In this document: in pieces, positions 24,237-33,349 of the stretch | Layout: the number at the start of each line of letters is the position of its first letter | Position numbering within the stretch: position 1 is the stretch's first letter | DNA from: Clostridiales bacterium | GTDB lineage: Bacteria > Bacillota > Clostridia > Oscillospirales > Oscillospiraceae | DNA length: 64,000 nt | Assembly: GCA_004558115.1 (NCBI GenBank) | Contig: SFDT01000005.1 | Location: 3,019 to 67,018, forward strand | Direction of reading: 5' to 3' | The notes under the pieces: model-generated | Seen by the model: the letters and a program-made list of their open reading frames with translations, nothing else | What the model was told of the DNA's origin: nothing | The model's database searches: none | Position numbers and translations under genes: made by a program

Positions 24237-24518
24237 ATGCCAAAACCGAGAAAGATCCCTCAGCGGCAGTGTGTGGGCTGCCGGGAAATGAAAGATAAAA
24301 AATCCCTGCTCCGGGTGGTGAAGTCTCCGGAGGGCGAGGTCTCCCTGGATTTCGGCGGCAAGAAGCCCGGCCGCGGCGCCTATGTGTGCCACAGTGTGGA
24401 CTGCCTGCGCAAAGCCCGGAAGTCCCGGGCCCTGGAGCGGGCCTTTGAAACAGCCATCCCCGAGGCGGTGTACGACGCCATGGAGGCGGAACTGGGAGGC
24501 GCGGATGGACAGCCATAA
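24237..24518 (+). CDS. rnpM: RNase P modulator RnpM (YlxR family)
   Basis: A 93-residue RNA-binding protein of the YlxR family (DUF448). The signature R-Q-C-V-G-C-R-E-M and G-R-G-A-Y-V-C are present. In Bacillus subtilis the homologue binds RNase P RNA and modulates the enzyme. It occupies its standard place between nusA and ylxQ, and its end overlaps ylxQ by 14 nt. Confidence 0.92.
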   Translation: MPKPRKIPQRQCVGCREMKDKKSLLRVVKSPEGEVSLDFGGKKPGRGAYVCHSVDCLRKARKSRALERAFETAIPEAVYDAMEAELGGADGQP

Positions 24519-25128
24519 CATTCTCTCCCTGCTGGGCCTGGCCCTGCGGGGCGGCAACCTGGCCGTGGGCGAGGAGCCGGTGGAGGCCGTGGCCCGCGCC
24601 CGGGACGCCCGGGTGCTGCTGGCGGCCGCTGACGCCGCCCCCAACACCTGCCGCCGGGTGGAACACTTCGCCCAGGCCGGACAGTGCCTGTGGCTCCGAC
24701 TCCCCTTCACCAAGGCGGAGCTGGGCAAGGCCGTGGGCCGCTCCTCCGCCGCCATTGTGGCGGTGACGGACATCGGTCTTGCCAACGCGGTGGTCCGCCG
24801 CCTGGCGGACCTGGACCCGGAGCACTACGGCGAGGCCGCCGCCAAGCTGGAGCTGAAAGCCAAGCGGGCGGCGGAGCGCCGCGCCGAGCAATTGGCCCAC
24901 GAAAAAAATATCCGCCTGGGAAAGCGGAAGCCCAAGGCGGCTCCTGTCCCTGCGGCCCCTGAATCCCCCGCAGCGCCGGCCCCCCGGCCCAAAGCCGCCG
25001 TCTCCCGGAAAAAGCCCTCCAGGCCCTCCCGGGAAAACCGTCCCAGAGCACGGGCAGCGGAAAACCCCTACGCCCACAGCCGCCCTGTGAAAAAGGGCAA
25101 GGGCTCTTTCCGGAAAAAGGAGTCCTGA
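24505..25128 (+). CDS. ylxQ: L7Ae-family RNA-binding protein YlxQ with a long basic tail
   Basis: The first 100 or so residues of this 207-residue protein are an L7Ae/L30e domain (L-L-G-L-A-L-R-G-G-N-L-A-V-G near the start and A-I-V-A-V-T-D later), which binds kink-turn RNA. After that comes a low-complexity extension rich in Ala, Arg, Lys and Pro, ending in G-K-G-S-F-R-K-K-E-S. Typical YlxQ proteins have about 100 residues, so the tail doubles the length. ATG 24505 lies inside the rnpM end, indicating coupling. Confidence 0.88.
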   Translation: MDSHNILSLLGLALRGGNLAVGEEPVEAVARARDARVLLAAADAAPNTCRRVEHFAQAGQCLWLRLPFTKAELGKAVGRSSAAIVAVTDIGLANAVVRRLADLDPEHYGEAAAKLELKAKRAAERRAEQLAHEKNIRLGKRKPKAAPVPAAPESPAAPAPRPKAAVSRKKPSRPSRENRPRARAAENPYAHSRPVKKGKGSFRKKES

Positions 25129-25200
25129 CCTGCCTTTCACGGCAGTCACTTGTGAAAAATTTTCCCAGCCCTCGGGTTGGAACATAACGAGGTGTTTTGA

Positions 25201-27591
25201 TTGGGTATTGAGAAATACAGAGTGCACGAGGTGGCGAAGGATTTCGGTCTGCCCACCAAGACGGTCACGGAGATCCTGACCAAATACGTGGCCGCTCCCA
25301 AAAATCATATGCAGGTCCTGTCGGATCACGAGCTGTCTGTGATCTTCGACTATCTGACCCAGCACAACCAGGTGGCCAACATCCAGGCCATCTATGCCGA
25401 CGCCTATCAGGAAAAGGCGAAGGAGACTCCCAAGGCCGCTCCCGCCGCCAAGCCGGCGGCCCAGCAACCGGCGCAGCAGGCAAAGCCCGCCCAGCAGCAG
25501 CCTGCCCGCCAGGGCGGCCAGGGCGCTCCCGCCGCTAAGCAGGCTCAGCAGCCAGCGCAGCAGGCAAAGCCCGTTCAGCAGCCGGTGCAGCAGCCCACCA
25601 CCCGCGTCCCCCAGAAGAAGATCGTAGACACCCGCAAGGGCGGCGATGTGAACCTGGCCAAGTACGACGAGCGCCTGGAGGACCTGGGCGGCGAGCGGGG
25701 CGCGCGGATGCAGCAGAAGGGCGGCAAGGAAAAGTTCCGCAACAACAACCAGCGCCGGGGCAACATGACCTTCTCCAACAAGCGCAAGCAGGATGAGGCC
25801 GAGCGGATGCGCAAGCTCCAGCTGGAGATCGCCAAGAAGGCGCCCCTGAAGGTCCAGATCCCCGACGAGATCAGTGTGGGCGAACTGGCCAGCCGCATGA
25901 AGAAGACCGGCGCCGAGGTGGTCAAGTGCCTGATGAAAAACGGCGTCATGGCCTCCCTCAGCCAGATCATCGACTTCGACACCGCCGCCATCATCGCCGA
26001 GGAGCTGGGCTGCAAGGTGGAGAAGGAAGTTGTGGTCACCATTGAGGAAAAGCTCATCGACGACCATGAGGATAAGCCGGAGGACCTGGTGCCCCGGGCG
26101 CCCGTCGTCGTTGTCATGGGCCACGTGGACCACGGCAAGACCTCCCTGCTGGACGCCGTGCGGAACACGAACGTGGCGGCCGGCGAGGCCGGCGGCATCA
26201 CCCAGCACATCGGCGCCTATCAGGTCCAGATCAACGGCAAGCCCATCACCTTCCTGGACACCCCGGGCCATGAGGCCTTCACCTCCATGCGCGCCCGCGG
26301 TGCCATGATCACCGATATCGCCATTTTGATGGTGGCCGCCGACGACGGCATCATGCCCCAGACCGTGGAGTCCATCAACCACGCCAAGGCCGCCAATATC
26401 CCCATCATCGTGGCCGTCAACAAGATCGACAAGGAAAACGCCAACCCCGACCGCGTCATGCAGCAGCTGACGGAATACGGCCTGGTGCCCGAGGAGTGGG
26501 GCGGCGATACCATCGTCTGCAAGATCTCCGCCAAGAAGAACATCGGCATCGACAACCTGCTGGAGAACCTGGTGCTGCTGGCAGAGGTCCAGGAGCTGAA
26601 GGCCAACCCCAACCGCGCCGGCCAGGGCACCGTCATCGAGGCCCGTCTGGACAAGGGCCGGGGCCCCGTCGCCACCCTGCTGGTGCAGAACGGCACCCTG
26701 AAGCAGGGCGACATCATCATCGCCGGCACCGCCGTGGGCCGTGTCCGCACCATGACCGACTACAAGGGCATCCGCCTGACGGAAGCCGGTCCCTCCGTTC
26801 CCGTGGAGATCGCCGGCCTTTCCGAGGCGCCCACCGCCGGCAGCCCCTTCTTCGCCGTGGCCGACGAGCGCATGGCCCGGGAGCTGGTGGAGCAGCGCAA
26901 GGCCGAGGAGAAGGCCAAGTCCGCCGCGCCGGTGCAGAAAGTGTCTCTGGAGAACCTGTTCGACCAGATCCAGGCCGGCGAGCGCAAGGAGCTGGCCCTG
27001 ATCGTCAAGGCCGACGTTCAGGGCTCCGTGGAGGCGGTGAAGGCCTCTTTGGAAAAGCTGTCCAACGACGAGGTCAACGTCCGCGTCATCCACGGCGGCG
27101 TGGGCGCCATCAACGAATCCGACGTCATGCTGGCCGCCTCCTCCAACGCCATCATCGTGGGCTTCAACGTCCGCCCCGACGCCGCCGCCCGTGACGGCGC
27201 CGTCCGCCAGAACGTGGATATGCGGATGTACCGGGTCATCTATGACTGCATCGACGAGATCGAGGCCGCCATGAAGGGTATGCTGGCTCCCAAGTACCGG
27301 GAGGTGGTCCTGGGTCACGCGGAGGTCCGCCAGACCTACAAGGTCTCCGGCGTGGGCACCATCGCCGGCTGCTACGTGCTGGACGGCAAGATCGTCCGGG
27401 CCTGCTCCGTCCGGGTGGTCCGGGACGGCATCGTTATCCACGAGGGCAGCCTGGCCTCCTTGAAGCGGTTCAAGGACGACGCCAAAGAGGTCGTCCAGCG
27501 CTTTGAGTGCGGCCTGACCGTGGAGAAGTTCAATGATATCAAGGAAGGCGACATCATCGAAGGCTTCACCATGGAGGAAGTTCCCCAGTAA
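25201..27591 (+). CDS. infB: Translation initiation factor IF-2
   Basis: A 796-residue GTPase that places initiator tRNA on the ribosome. It has the N-terminal IF2-N domain, a low-complexity Ala/Gln/Pro/Lys linker (about residues 75-145), a second IF2-N domain, the G domain (G-H-V-D-H-G-K-T-S, D-T-P-G-H-E, N-K-I-D-K) and the C-terminal domains II to IV. The start is TTG at 25201 with a GAGGTG site 8 nt upstream; the first residues (G-I-E-K-Y-R-V-H-E-V-A) match the family N-terminus, supporting TTG. Confidence 0.97.
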   Translation: MGIEKYRVHEVAKDFGLPTKTVTEILTKYVAAPKNHMQVLSDHELSVIFDYLTQHNQVANIQAIYADAYQEKAKETPKAAPAAKPAAQQPAQQAKPAQQQPARQGGQGAPAAKQAQQPAQQAKPVQQPVQQPTTRVPQKKIVDTRKGGDVNLAKYDERLEDLGGERGARMQQKGGKEKFRNNNQRRGNMTFSNKRKQDEAERMRKLQLEIAKKAPLKVQIPDEISVGELASRMKKTGAEVVKCLMKNGVMASLSQIIDFDTAAIIAEELGCKVEKEVVVTIEEKLIDDHEDKPEDLVPRAPVVVVMGHVDHGKTSLLDAVRNTNVAAGEAGGITQHIGAYQVQINGKPITFLDTPGHEAFTSMRARGAMITDIAILMVAADDGIMPQTVESINHAKAANIPIIVAVNKIDKENANPDRVMQQLTEYGLVPEEWGGDTIVCKISAKKNIGIDNLLENLVLLAEVQELKANPNRAGQGTVIEARLDKGRGPVATLLVQNGTLKQGDIIIAGTAVGRVRTMTDYKGIRLTEAGPSVPVEIAGLSEAPTAGSPFFAVADERMARELVEQRKAEEKAKSAAPVQKVSLENLFDQIQAGERKELALIVKADVQGSVEAVKASLEKLSNDEVNVRVIHGGVGAINESDVMLAASSNAIIVGFNVRPDAAARDGAVRQNVDMRMYRVIYDCIDEIEAAMKGMLAPKYREVVLGHAEVRQTYKVSGVGTIAGCYVLDGKIVRACSVRVVRDGIVIHEGSLASLKRFKDDAKEVVQRFECGLTVEKFNDIKEGDIIEGFTMEEVPQ

Positions 27592-27605
27592 CGCAAATAC
27601 TAAGA

Positions 27606-27643
27606 CCGGGGCGGCGACGGCGTCGCCGTCCCGGCTCTTTTTT
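27606..27643 (+). terminator. Terminator-like hairpin inside the operon, between infB and rbfA
   Basis: A 13-pair stem (CCGGGGCGGCGAC, loop GGC) followed by CTCTTTTTT. Since rbfA is usually co-transcribed with infB and no promoter is obvious after it, it probably reduces but does not stop downstream transcription. Confidence 0.75.
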
Positions 27644-27666
27644 ACCTTTAGAAAGGAGGCCCATTC

Positions 27667-28059
27667 ATGCCCAGCAATCGAATCGGCCGTATCAACGAAG
27701 AGATCCAGCGGGAGCTGGCTGACCAGCTCCGCCGCTTAAAAGACCCCCGTGTTTCCTCCGGCATGGTGTCTATCATCCGGGTGGACACCACCGGGGACCT
27801 GCGCTATGCCCGGGTATATGTCAGCGCCCTGGACAAGAGCCGGGAAAAGGAGGTCCTGAAGGGCCTCAAGTCCGCCTCCGGCTTTTTGCGCCGGGAGCTG
27901 GGCCGGGCTTTGCAGCTGCGCTACACGCCGGAGCTGCAATTCATCGCCGATGACTCCATCCAGCACGGCGCCCACATTCTGGAGGTCCTGCGGGACCCCA
28001 GCAAGGTCAAGCCCGTCAACCCCGACAATGACACCGTTCTGCCGGACGAGGAGGCGTGA
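27667..28059 (+). CDS. rbfA: Ribosome-binding factor A
   Basis: A 130-residue KH-fold protein for late 30S maturation. The family segments R-I-G-R-I-N-E-E-I-Q-R-E-L, G-D-L-R-Y-A-R-V-Y-V-S and L-Q-L-R-Y-T-P-E-L-Q-F are clear. AAAGGAGG precedes the ATG. It ends 3 nt before nrnA. Confidence 0.96.
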   Translation: MPSNRIGRINEEIQRELADQLRRLKDPRVSSGMVSIIRVDTTGDLRYARVYVSALDKSREKEVLKGLKSASGFLRRELGRALQLRYTPELQFIADDSIQHGAHILEVLRDPSKVKPVNPDNDTVLPDEEA

Positions 28060-28062
28060 GCC

Positions 28063-29019
28063 ATGCTGACCGTTTCCGAGACCGCGGAGCTGCTGCGGAG
28101 CTTTGACCGTGTGCTGATTTTGACCCATGTCCGCCCCGACGGCGACACCGTGGGCTGCGCCGCCGCCCTGTGCGCCGGGCTGCGGGCCCTGGGCAAGACG
28201 GCGTATCTCCTGCCCAACCCGGAGCTGACCGCCACCACCGCCCCCTATGCCCGGCCCTACGAAGCCCCGGCGGACTTTCTGCCGGACAAGGTGGTGTCCA
28301 CGGACATCGCCACCCTGGGCCTGCTGCCGGAGAATGCCAAGCCCTACGCCGGCCGCATCGACCTTGCCATTGACCACCATCCCTCTTTCGAACACTTCGG
28401 CGCGGCCAACATCGTCCGGCCGGAGGCGGCGGCCTGCGGCGAGCTGATGTACAGCATTCTGGCCCATCTGGGCCCCATCACGGCGGAAATGGCCCTGCCG
28501 CTGTACGTGGCCGTGTCCACGGACACCGGCTGCTTCGCCTACGGCAACACCACTTCCAACACCCACGCGGTGGCGGCGGCCCTCATGGCCACCGGCATCG
28601 ACTACCACACCGTCAACAAGGTGTTTTTCCGCACCAAGAGCCGCAAGCGGATGCAGCTGGAGGGCGCCATGCTCTCCACAGCGGAGTTCTATGACCGTGA
28701 CCGGGTGGCGGTGCTGTCCGTGCCCATGTCCCTGATGGAAAAGGTAAACGCCACGGAGAGCGACGCCGAGGACCTCTCCGCCCTGGGCGGCCAGATAGAA
28801 GGCGTGGACTGCGCCATCACCATGCGGGAGCTGCGGCCGGATGTGTGGAAGATGTCCGTCCGCACCGGTGCCCGGGTCAACGCCACCCAGGTGTGCCGGA
28901 TGCTGGGCGGCGGCGGCCACGCGGCGGCAGCCGGCTGCACGGTGGAGGCCCCCTGGGCCGAAGCCAAGCGGCAGATCCTGGCAGCGGTGGCCCAGACGGC
29001 GCCGGACTACGAAAGCTGA
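28063..29019 (+). CDS. nrnA: DHH-family oligoribonuclease/pAp phosphatase (NrnA type)
   Basis: A 318-residue DHH/DHHA1 phosphoesterase. Metal-binding motifs are T-H-V-R-P-D-G-D-T, D-H-H-P (the DHH motif) and, in the C-terminal DHHA1 domain, G-G-G-G-H-A-A-A-A-G. In Firmicutes NrnA degrades short RNA fragments and dephosphorylates pAp. Its position between rbfA and truB is conserved. Confidence 0.92.
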   Translation: MLTVSETAELLRSFDRVLILTHVRPDGDTVGCAAALCAGLRALGKTAYLLPNPELTATTAPYARPYEAPADFLPDKVVSTDIATLGLLPENAKPYAGRIDLAIDHHPSFEHFGAANIVRPEAAACGELMYSILAHLGPITAEMALPLYVAVSTDTGCFAYGNTTSNTHAVAAALMATGIDYHTVNKVFFRTKSRKRMQLEGAMLSTAEFYDRDRVAVLSVPMSLMEKVNATESDAEDLSALGGQIEGVDCAITMRELRPDVWKMSVRTGARVNATQVCRMLGGGGHAAAAGCTVEAPWAEAKRQILAAVAQTAPDYES

Positions 29020-29027
29020 GGTGTCCC

Positions 29028-29894
29028 ATGCCCAACGGCATCCTCATCATCGATAAGCCTCAAAATTGGACTTCCATGGATGTGTGCGCCAAGGTCCGGG
29101 GCATGCTCCGTGAAAAGCGGGTGGGCCACGGCGGCACCCTGGACCCTATGGCCACCGGCGTGCTGCCGGTGTTCGTGGGACAGGCCACCCGGGCGGTGGA
29201 GTTCGCGGAAAACAGCCGCAAAGAATATGTGGCCGGACTGCGGCTGGGCCAGATGACCAATACCCAGGACATCTCCGGTGAAACGCTGGAGACCCGCCCC
29301 GTCACCGCGTCCCGGGCGGAGGTGGAAGCTGCCATGGCCCGTTTTCTGGGGCCCATCCAGCAGATCCCGCCCATGTACTCCGCCATCAAGATCAACGGGC
29401 AAAAGCTCTATGATCTGGCCCGAAAGGGCCAGGAGGTGGCCCGGAAGCCCCGGAGCATCACCATTTACGAGCTGGAGCTTTTGGAGCAGGCCAGTGAGAC
29501 GGATTATATGTTCCGCTGCATCTGCTCCAAGGGCACCTATATCCGCACCCTCTGCCACGATATCGGTAAGGCGCTGGGCTGCGGCGGCACGCTGTACTCC
29601 CTCCGCCGCACCATGGCCGCCGGATACACCCTGGCCCAGGCCGTCACGCTGGAGGAGGTGCAGGAAAAGGGCGAAGCCCTGCTCCTGCCCACGGACAGCC
29701 TGTTTGCCCGGTATCCGGCGGTGACCGTCCGGTCGGACAAGCAGGAAAAGCGGGTCCGCTGCGGCAACCCCATCACGCTTCCCGGCACGCCCGACGGCAC
29801 GTACCGCGTCTGCGGACAGGACGGCACATTTTTGTGCCTGTCCCGGGCGGAGGGCGGCACATTGACATCCATCAAGAATTTCTTTGGAGCGTAA
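29028..29894 (+). CDS. truB: tRNA pseudouridine-55 synthase
   Basis: A 288-residue TruB enzyme. The catalytic Asp is in G-G-T-L-D-P-M-A-T-G, and the N-terminal G-I-L-I-I-D-K-P and the segment K-G-T-Y-I-R-T-L are family marks. It makes pseudouridine at position 55 of tRNAs. ATG 29028 is 8 nt after the nrnA stop. Confidence 0.96.
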   Translation: MPNGILIIDKPQNWTSMDVCAKVRGMLREKRVGHGGTLDPMATGVLPVFVGQATRAVEFAENSRKEYVAGLRLGQMTNTQDISGETLETRPVTASRAEVEAAMARFLGPIQQIPPMYSAIKINGQKLYDLARKGQEVARKPRSITIYELELLEQASETDYMFRCICSKGTYIRTLCHDIGKALGCGGTLYSLRRTMAAGYTLAQAVTLEEVQEKGEALLLPTDSLFARYPAVTVRSDKQEKRVRCGNPITLPGTPDGTYRVCGQDGTFLCLSRAEGGTLTSIKNFFGA

Positions 29895-29898
29895 CGCT

Positions 29899-30807
29899 AT
29901 GTCCATCAAGGAAAAAGTCATTGCCCTGGGCTTCTTCGACGGAGTCCACCTGGGCCACGCCGCTCTGCTGCGGCGCACTGTGGAGGCGGCGGCCCAGCGG
30001 GGCGTCACCCCGGCGGTGTTCACCTTTGACCGGCCGCCGAAGGAAGTGGTCACCGGCGTCCCCTGTCCCCTCATCAACTCTGCGGAGGACCGGCGGGAGC
30101 TGGTGCGCCGGCTGTACGGCATCCAGGAAGTCATCATGGTCCCCTTCGACCGGGAGATGATGACCACTCCCTGGGACAAATTTGTCACGGACATTTTGGT
30201 GGGCCGCTACCACGCCGTCCATCTGGTGGCGGGCCACGACCACCACTTCGGCCACAAAAACCAGGGCTCTCCGGAGCTGCTGCGGGAAAAGTGCGCGGAG
30301 CTGGGCCTCGGCTGCGACATCATCCCCAAGGTGGAGGTGGGCGGCATTACCGTCAGCTCCACGTACATCCGCCGCCTGGTGGAGTTGGGACAGATCAGCC
30401 GGGCCAACCGCTTCCTAGGCCACCCCCACACCCTGACGGGCTCTGTCCGCCACGGGCGGGGCATCGGCTCCTCCCGCCTGTATCCCACCGCGAACCTCAT
30501 TATCCCGCCCCATGTGCTGGTGCCCAGCCACGGCGTGTACGTGACCCGGGCCACGTTGCCGGAGGGCGCCAGCTACGCCGCCGTCACCAACGTGGGCACC
30601 CGGCCCACGGTGAACAACGGCACGGACATCACCGTGGAGGCCTGCCTGCTGGATTTTGAGGGAGACCTGTACGGAAAGACGCTGCGCCTGGAGTTTTTCG
30701 AGCATCTGCGGGACGAGGTCCGCTTCGACTCTCTGGACGCTTTGAAAGCCCAGATCGCCGCCGACGCGGAAGCTACCCGGCGGTATTTCGCGGCAGCCAA
30801 CAACTGA
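29899..30807 (+). CDS. ribF: Bifunctional riboflavin kinase/FAD synthetase
   Basis: A 302-residue enzyme that turns riboflavin into FMN and then FAD. The N-terminal adenylyltransferase has G-F-F-D-G-V-H-L-G-H and S-S-T-Y-I-R; the C-terminal kinase has G-S-S-R-L-Y-P-T-A-N-L and G-T-R-P-T-V-N-N. The ATG at 29899 is 4 nt after truB. It closes the operon and is followed by a strong terminator. Confidence 0.95.
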   Translation: MSIKEKVIALGFFDGVHLGHAALLRRTVEAAAQRGVTPAVFTFDRPPKEVVTGVPCPLINSAEDRRELVRRLYGIQEVIMVPFDREMMTTPWDKFVTDILVGRYHAVHLVAGHDHHFGHKNQGSPELLREKCAELGLGCDIIPKVEVGGITVSSTYIRRLVELGQISRANRFLGHPHTLTGSVRHGRGIGSSRLYPTANLIIPPHVLVPSHGVYVTRATLPEGASYAAVTNVGTRPTVNNGTDITVEACLLDFEGDLYGKTLRLEFFEHLRDEVRFDSLDALKAQIAADAEATRRYFAAANN

Positions 30808-30813
30808 CAAACC

Positions 30814-30845
30814 AAAACGGCAGACGCTTTCGCGTCTGCCGTTTT
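30814..30845. terminator. Bidirectional terminator after ribF
   Basis: A perfect 14-bp stem (AAAACGGCAGACGC, loop TTTC) between the converging ribF and a small minus-strand gene. Confidence 0.9.
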
Positions 30846-30846
30846 A

Positions 30847-31119
30847 TCATACCAGCGAAGCCAGCATCCACACAAGTCCGATGCCCCCCGCGCCGATGAG
30901 GGTATACACCGCCGGGGTCAGCTCCCGCCAGGCCCGGCTGAACCGGCCGTGGTCGCCGCCGGCATAATTCCGGGCCACCCGCCGTGCCTCCTCCACCAGG
31001 GCCTGGGCCGTGACGCCCTCCCCCGCCGCGTCGTTGCGCACGATAAAGATCGCCTGCTCAAAATACCGCTGGTCCGGGGAGTCCACCACGACCACCCGTC
31101 TGGAAATGCCTTTCACCAT
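30847..31119 (-). CDS. Small protein with a C-terminal membrane anchor
   Basis: A 90-residue protein of unknown function. The first 65 residues look soluble (R-R-V-V-V-V-D-S-P-D-Q-R-Y-F-E-Q-A-I-F-I) and the last 22 form one hydrophobic segment (I-G-A-G-G-I-G-L-V-W-M-L), so it is probably tail-anchored. It has an AGGAGG site and lies 72 nt downstream of spoIIE on the same strand. The context allows a sporulation or cell-envelope role, but nothing in the sequence proves it. Confidence 0.7.
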   Translation of the reverse strand: MVKGISRRVVVVDSPDQRYFEQAIFIVRNDAAGEGVTAQALVEEARRVARNYAGGDHGRFSRAWRELTPAVYTLIGAGGIGLVWMLASLV

Positions 31120-31191
31120 CCGCTACACGCCTCCTGTATCCACAGTTTGATGGTTCCATTTTGTCTCAGCGGAAGCAATTTTATACCGCCG

Positions 31192-33228
31192 CTACACGCT
31201 TTTTCCATTGGTCTTGGGCAGGTACAGCACCTGGATGCCGCAGTCGTCCTGAAGCCCCTCCCGGCGGATACTCTCCCGGAGGATGAGGCCCGCCAGCTCC
31301 TGGGGGTCCTCTCCCTCCCAGCCGGCCAGCAGGTCCTGGAGCCACTCGTCCCGGCCCGGGTCCGCCACCCCATCGCTGACCATAACGGCAAAGCTCCCCG
31401 GCGCCAGAGTGGCCCGGGTCACATCCGGGGACGATGGCGTGCCCCGGAGCCCCACCGGCAGGGTGCCGCCGGTGATGCGGCGGACGGTGCCCCCCTTTTT
31501 CACGTAGCTGGGGGCGGCGCCGAACTTGTAAAAGGCGGTCTCTCCCGTTTCCGTCCGGCAGGTGATGAGGTCCACGGTGGTGAAGCTGCCGGTCTCCGCC
31601 CCCCGCAGGGCCATGGCGGCGTTCAGCGTCTTGAGGGCCGCCTCCGGCTCGATGCCCGCCTCCAGGAACTGCCGCAGCAGCCGGCAGGTGAGGGCGGACT
31701 CCTTCCGGGCCCCCTCCCCGCTGCCCATGCCGTCCGCCAGCAGCAGACAGAGGAGGCCGCCGTCCGTGCGAAAGGACATCACCGTGTCTCCACAGACGTT
31801 CTCTCCCTCCTTGGGCCGCAGGGCGGCGCCGATGCGGCTCTCCGCCGCCGGGGCCGAGGCCGGGACGGCCTCTCCCAGTCCCGCGGCGGTGGCGCTGAGC
31901 AGGTCGCTGAGCTGGGCGTACTGGCCCTGGGCGCTGCGGCGGGTCTCCTCCAGCTGCCGCCGGTACTGCCGCCGCAGCAAAAAGGCCGACAGCTCTCCGT
32001 TGATGGCCGCCAGAAGGTCCTGCAAGTGGATGCAGCGGTCGGCGAAATAGGAGGGAAAATCCTTGGCCATGGCCCGCCCCCGCTCCAGAAGGTAGGGGGT
32101 GGCGTCGTTGAGGGCGTTGAAGGTCCCCGTGTACTCCCGCTGCCAGCAAAGGTCGCACAGCGCGCAGCCCCGGCACACCTTCTCCGCCGCCCGGTCAAAG
32201 ACGACGGCGGGATTTTCCTCCGTGGAGGGCGGCGTCCCCCGGCCCATGCTGTCATACAGGTCCCGCAGGGCCGCGGCGGTGCGGTTCAGCTGGGCCCGAA
32301 GCCGCTCCCGTCCGCTGCCGCTGTCCGCCGCCGGAGCGTGCAGCACCCGCTTGCCGTCAAACAGCCGTCCCGGCAGCATCAAAAAAACGCCCGTGCCGAA
32401 CGCCGCTTCCAGCAGCAGCGGCACCGCCAGCTGGTTTTTCACCGGCAGCAGTGCTGTGAACACCCCCGCCAGATACCACAGTGCCGCCCGGCTGCGCCGG
32501 CCGCCGCTTTGTCCGGCCAGCAGTCCGCCAAGGCCATAGGCTCCGCCGAACAGCACGCCGCCGGAGCCAGTGCAGAAATCCGTCATGAGGCCGATACCCA
32601 GCCCCGCCGCGGCGCCGGCGGCACCGCCCCGCTGGCAGGCGGTGTAAAGCAGCAGCAGACTCAAAAACGCCCGGCCCAGGGACAGCTCCCCCACTGTCAC
32701 ATCCGCCAGGGCCAGCAGCAGCGCGGCCCCCAGAAACAGCAGGCCGTCCGGCTCCAGCCGCTCCCGCTCCTGCTCCAGCAGGGGATGGAAATACCAGGCG
32801 GAAAGCCCTGTCAGCACCGCCGCCGCGGCACAGGGAGACGCGTTGTCCAGCGGTGACAGGGACTGAATGACGTAAATACTCCCCACCGCCAAAAAGATAC
32901 CCGCCGCCGTCAGAGCAACCGTCCGCCGCTTGGTCAAAAGGCGACTGCCCCGGAAGGCCTGGGCCGCGGTGAACAGCAGGACCGCCGCCGCCATATGGGG
33001 CAGCGCCCGGGAAAAGCGCAGGAACAGCACCGCGCCAAGCCCCGTGCCCGCCAGGGCCGCCGCGCCCAACGGTCCCCCGCCAGCCGCCGCCACACAGCCC
33101 AGGGCAAAGGGGGCGTAGCCCCCCGGCGTCCCGCTGGCGGTCAGGGCCGCCGCCAGGAAAAAGCGGATGCCCATGGCCAGCAGCCGTCGCCGCTGCTCTT
33201 GTCCCAATATGATCTGACCGTGCCCCAC
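31192..33228 (-). CDS. spoIIE: Stage II sporulation protein E, PP2C phosphatase
   Basis: A 678-residue protein. The N-terminal third has about ten hydrophobic segments, the middle contains a Cys-rich stretch (C-R-G-C-A-L-C-D-L-C) typical of clostridial SpoIIE, and the C-terminus is a PP2C-type phosphatase with L-A-D-G-M-G-S-G-E and V-S-D-G-V-A-D. SpoIIE sits at the asymmetric septum and dephosphorylates SpoIIAA to switch on sigma-F in the forespore. It is shorter than the 827-residue Bacillus protein. The start is GTG at 33228 with GGGAGGG 7 nt upstream. Confidence 0.93.
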   Translation of the reverse strand: MGHGQIILGQEQRRRLLAMGIRFFLAAALTASGTPGGYAPFALGCVAAAGGGPLGAAALAGTGLGAVLFLRFSRALPHMAAAVLLFTAAQAFRGSRLLTKRRTVALTAAGIFLAVGSIYVIQSLSPLDNASPCAAAAVLTGLSAWYFHPLLEQERERLEPDGLLFLGAALLLALADVTVGELSLGRAFLSLLLLYTACQRGGAAGAAAGLGIGLMTDFCTGSGGVLFGGAYGLGGLLAGQSGGRRSRAALWYLAGVFTALLPVKNQLAVPLLLEAAFGTGVFLMLPGRLFDGKRVLHAPAADSGSGRERLRAQLNRTAAALRDLYDSMGRGTPPSTEENPAVVFDRAAEKVCRGCALCDLCWQREYTGTFNALNDATPYLLERGRAMAKDFPSYFADRCIHLQDLLAAINGELSAFLLRRQYRRQLEETRRSAQGQYAQLSDLLSATAAGLGEAVPASAPAAESRIGAALRPKEGENVCGDTVMSFRTDGGLLCLLLADGMGSGEGARKESALTCRLLRQFLEAGIEPEAALKTLNAAMALRGAETGSFTTVDLITCRTETGETAFYKFGAAPSYVKKGGTVRRITGGTLPVGLRGTPSSPDVTRATLAPGSFAVMVSDGVADPGRDEWLQDLLAGWEGEDPQELAGLILRESIRREGLQDDCGIQVLYLPKTNGKSV

Positions 33229-33349
33229 AGCCTGTCCCTCCCGAAGTTGTGATTTTCCATCATTTTACAGCGTATATTGGGAAAATCCCGTCGGGAAAAG
33301 AGGCTGGGAAACCCTGCTTTTCCATTGGCCGGCAGGAAGCGGCTGACAG

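Noticed and set aside
25430..25615. A short tandem repeat array (recurring CAGCAGGCAAAGCCC-like units)
   Set aside because: It encodes the low-complexity Ala/Gln/Pro/Lys linker of IF-2, common in this protein; there are no spacers or regular repeats of a CRISPR kind.
24142..27441. A 1099-codon minus-strand frame opposite infB and ylxQ
   Set aside because: It is a codon-bias shadow of the conserved plus-strand operon, without a ribosome site or recognisable domain.
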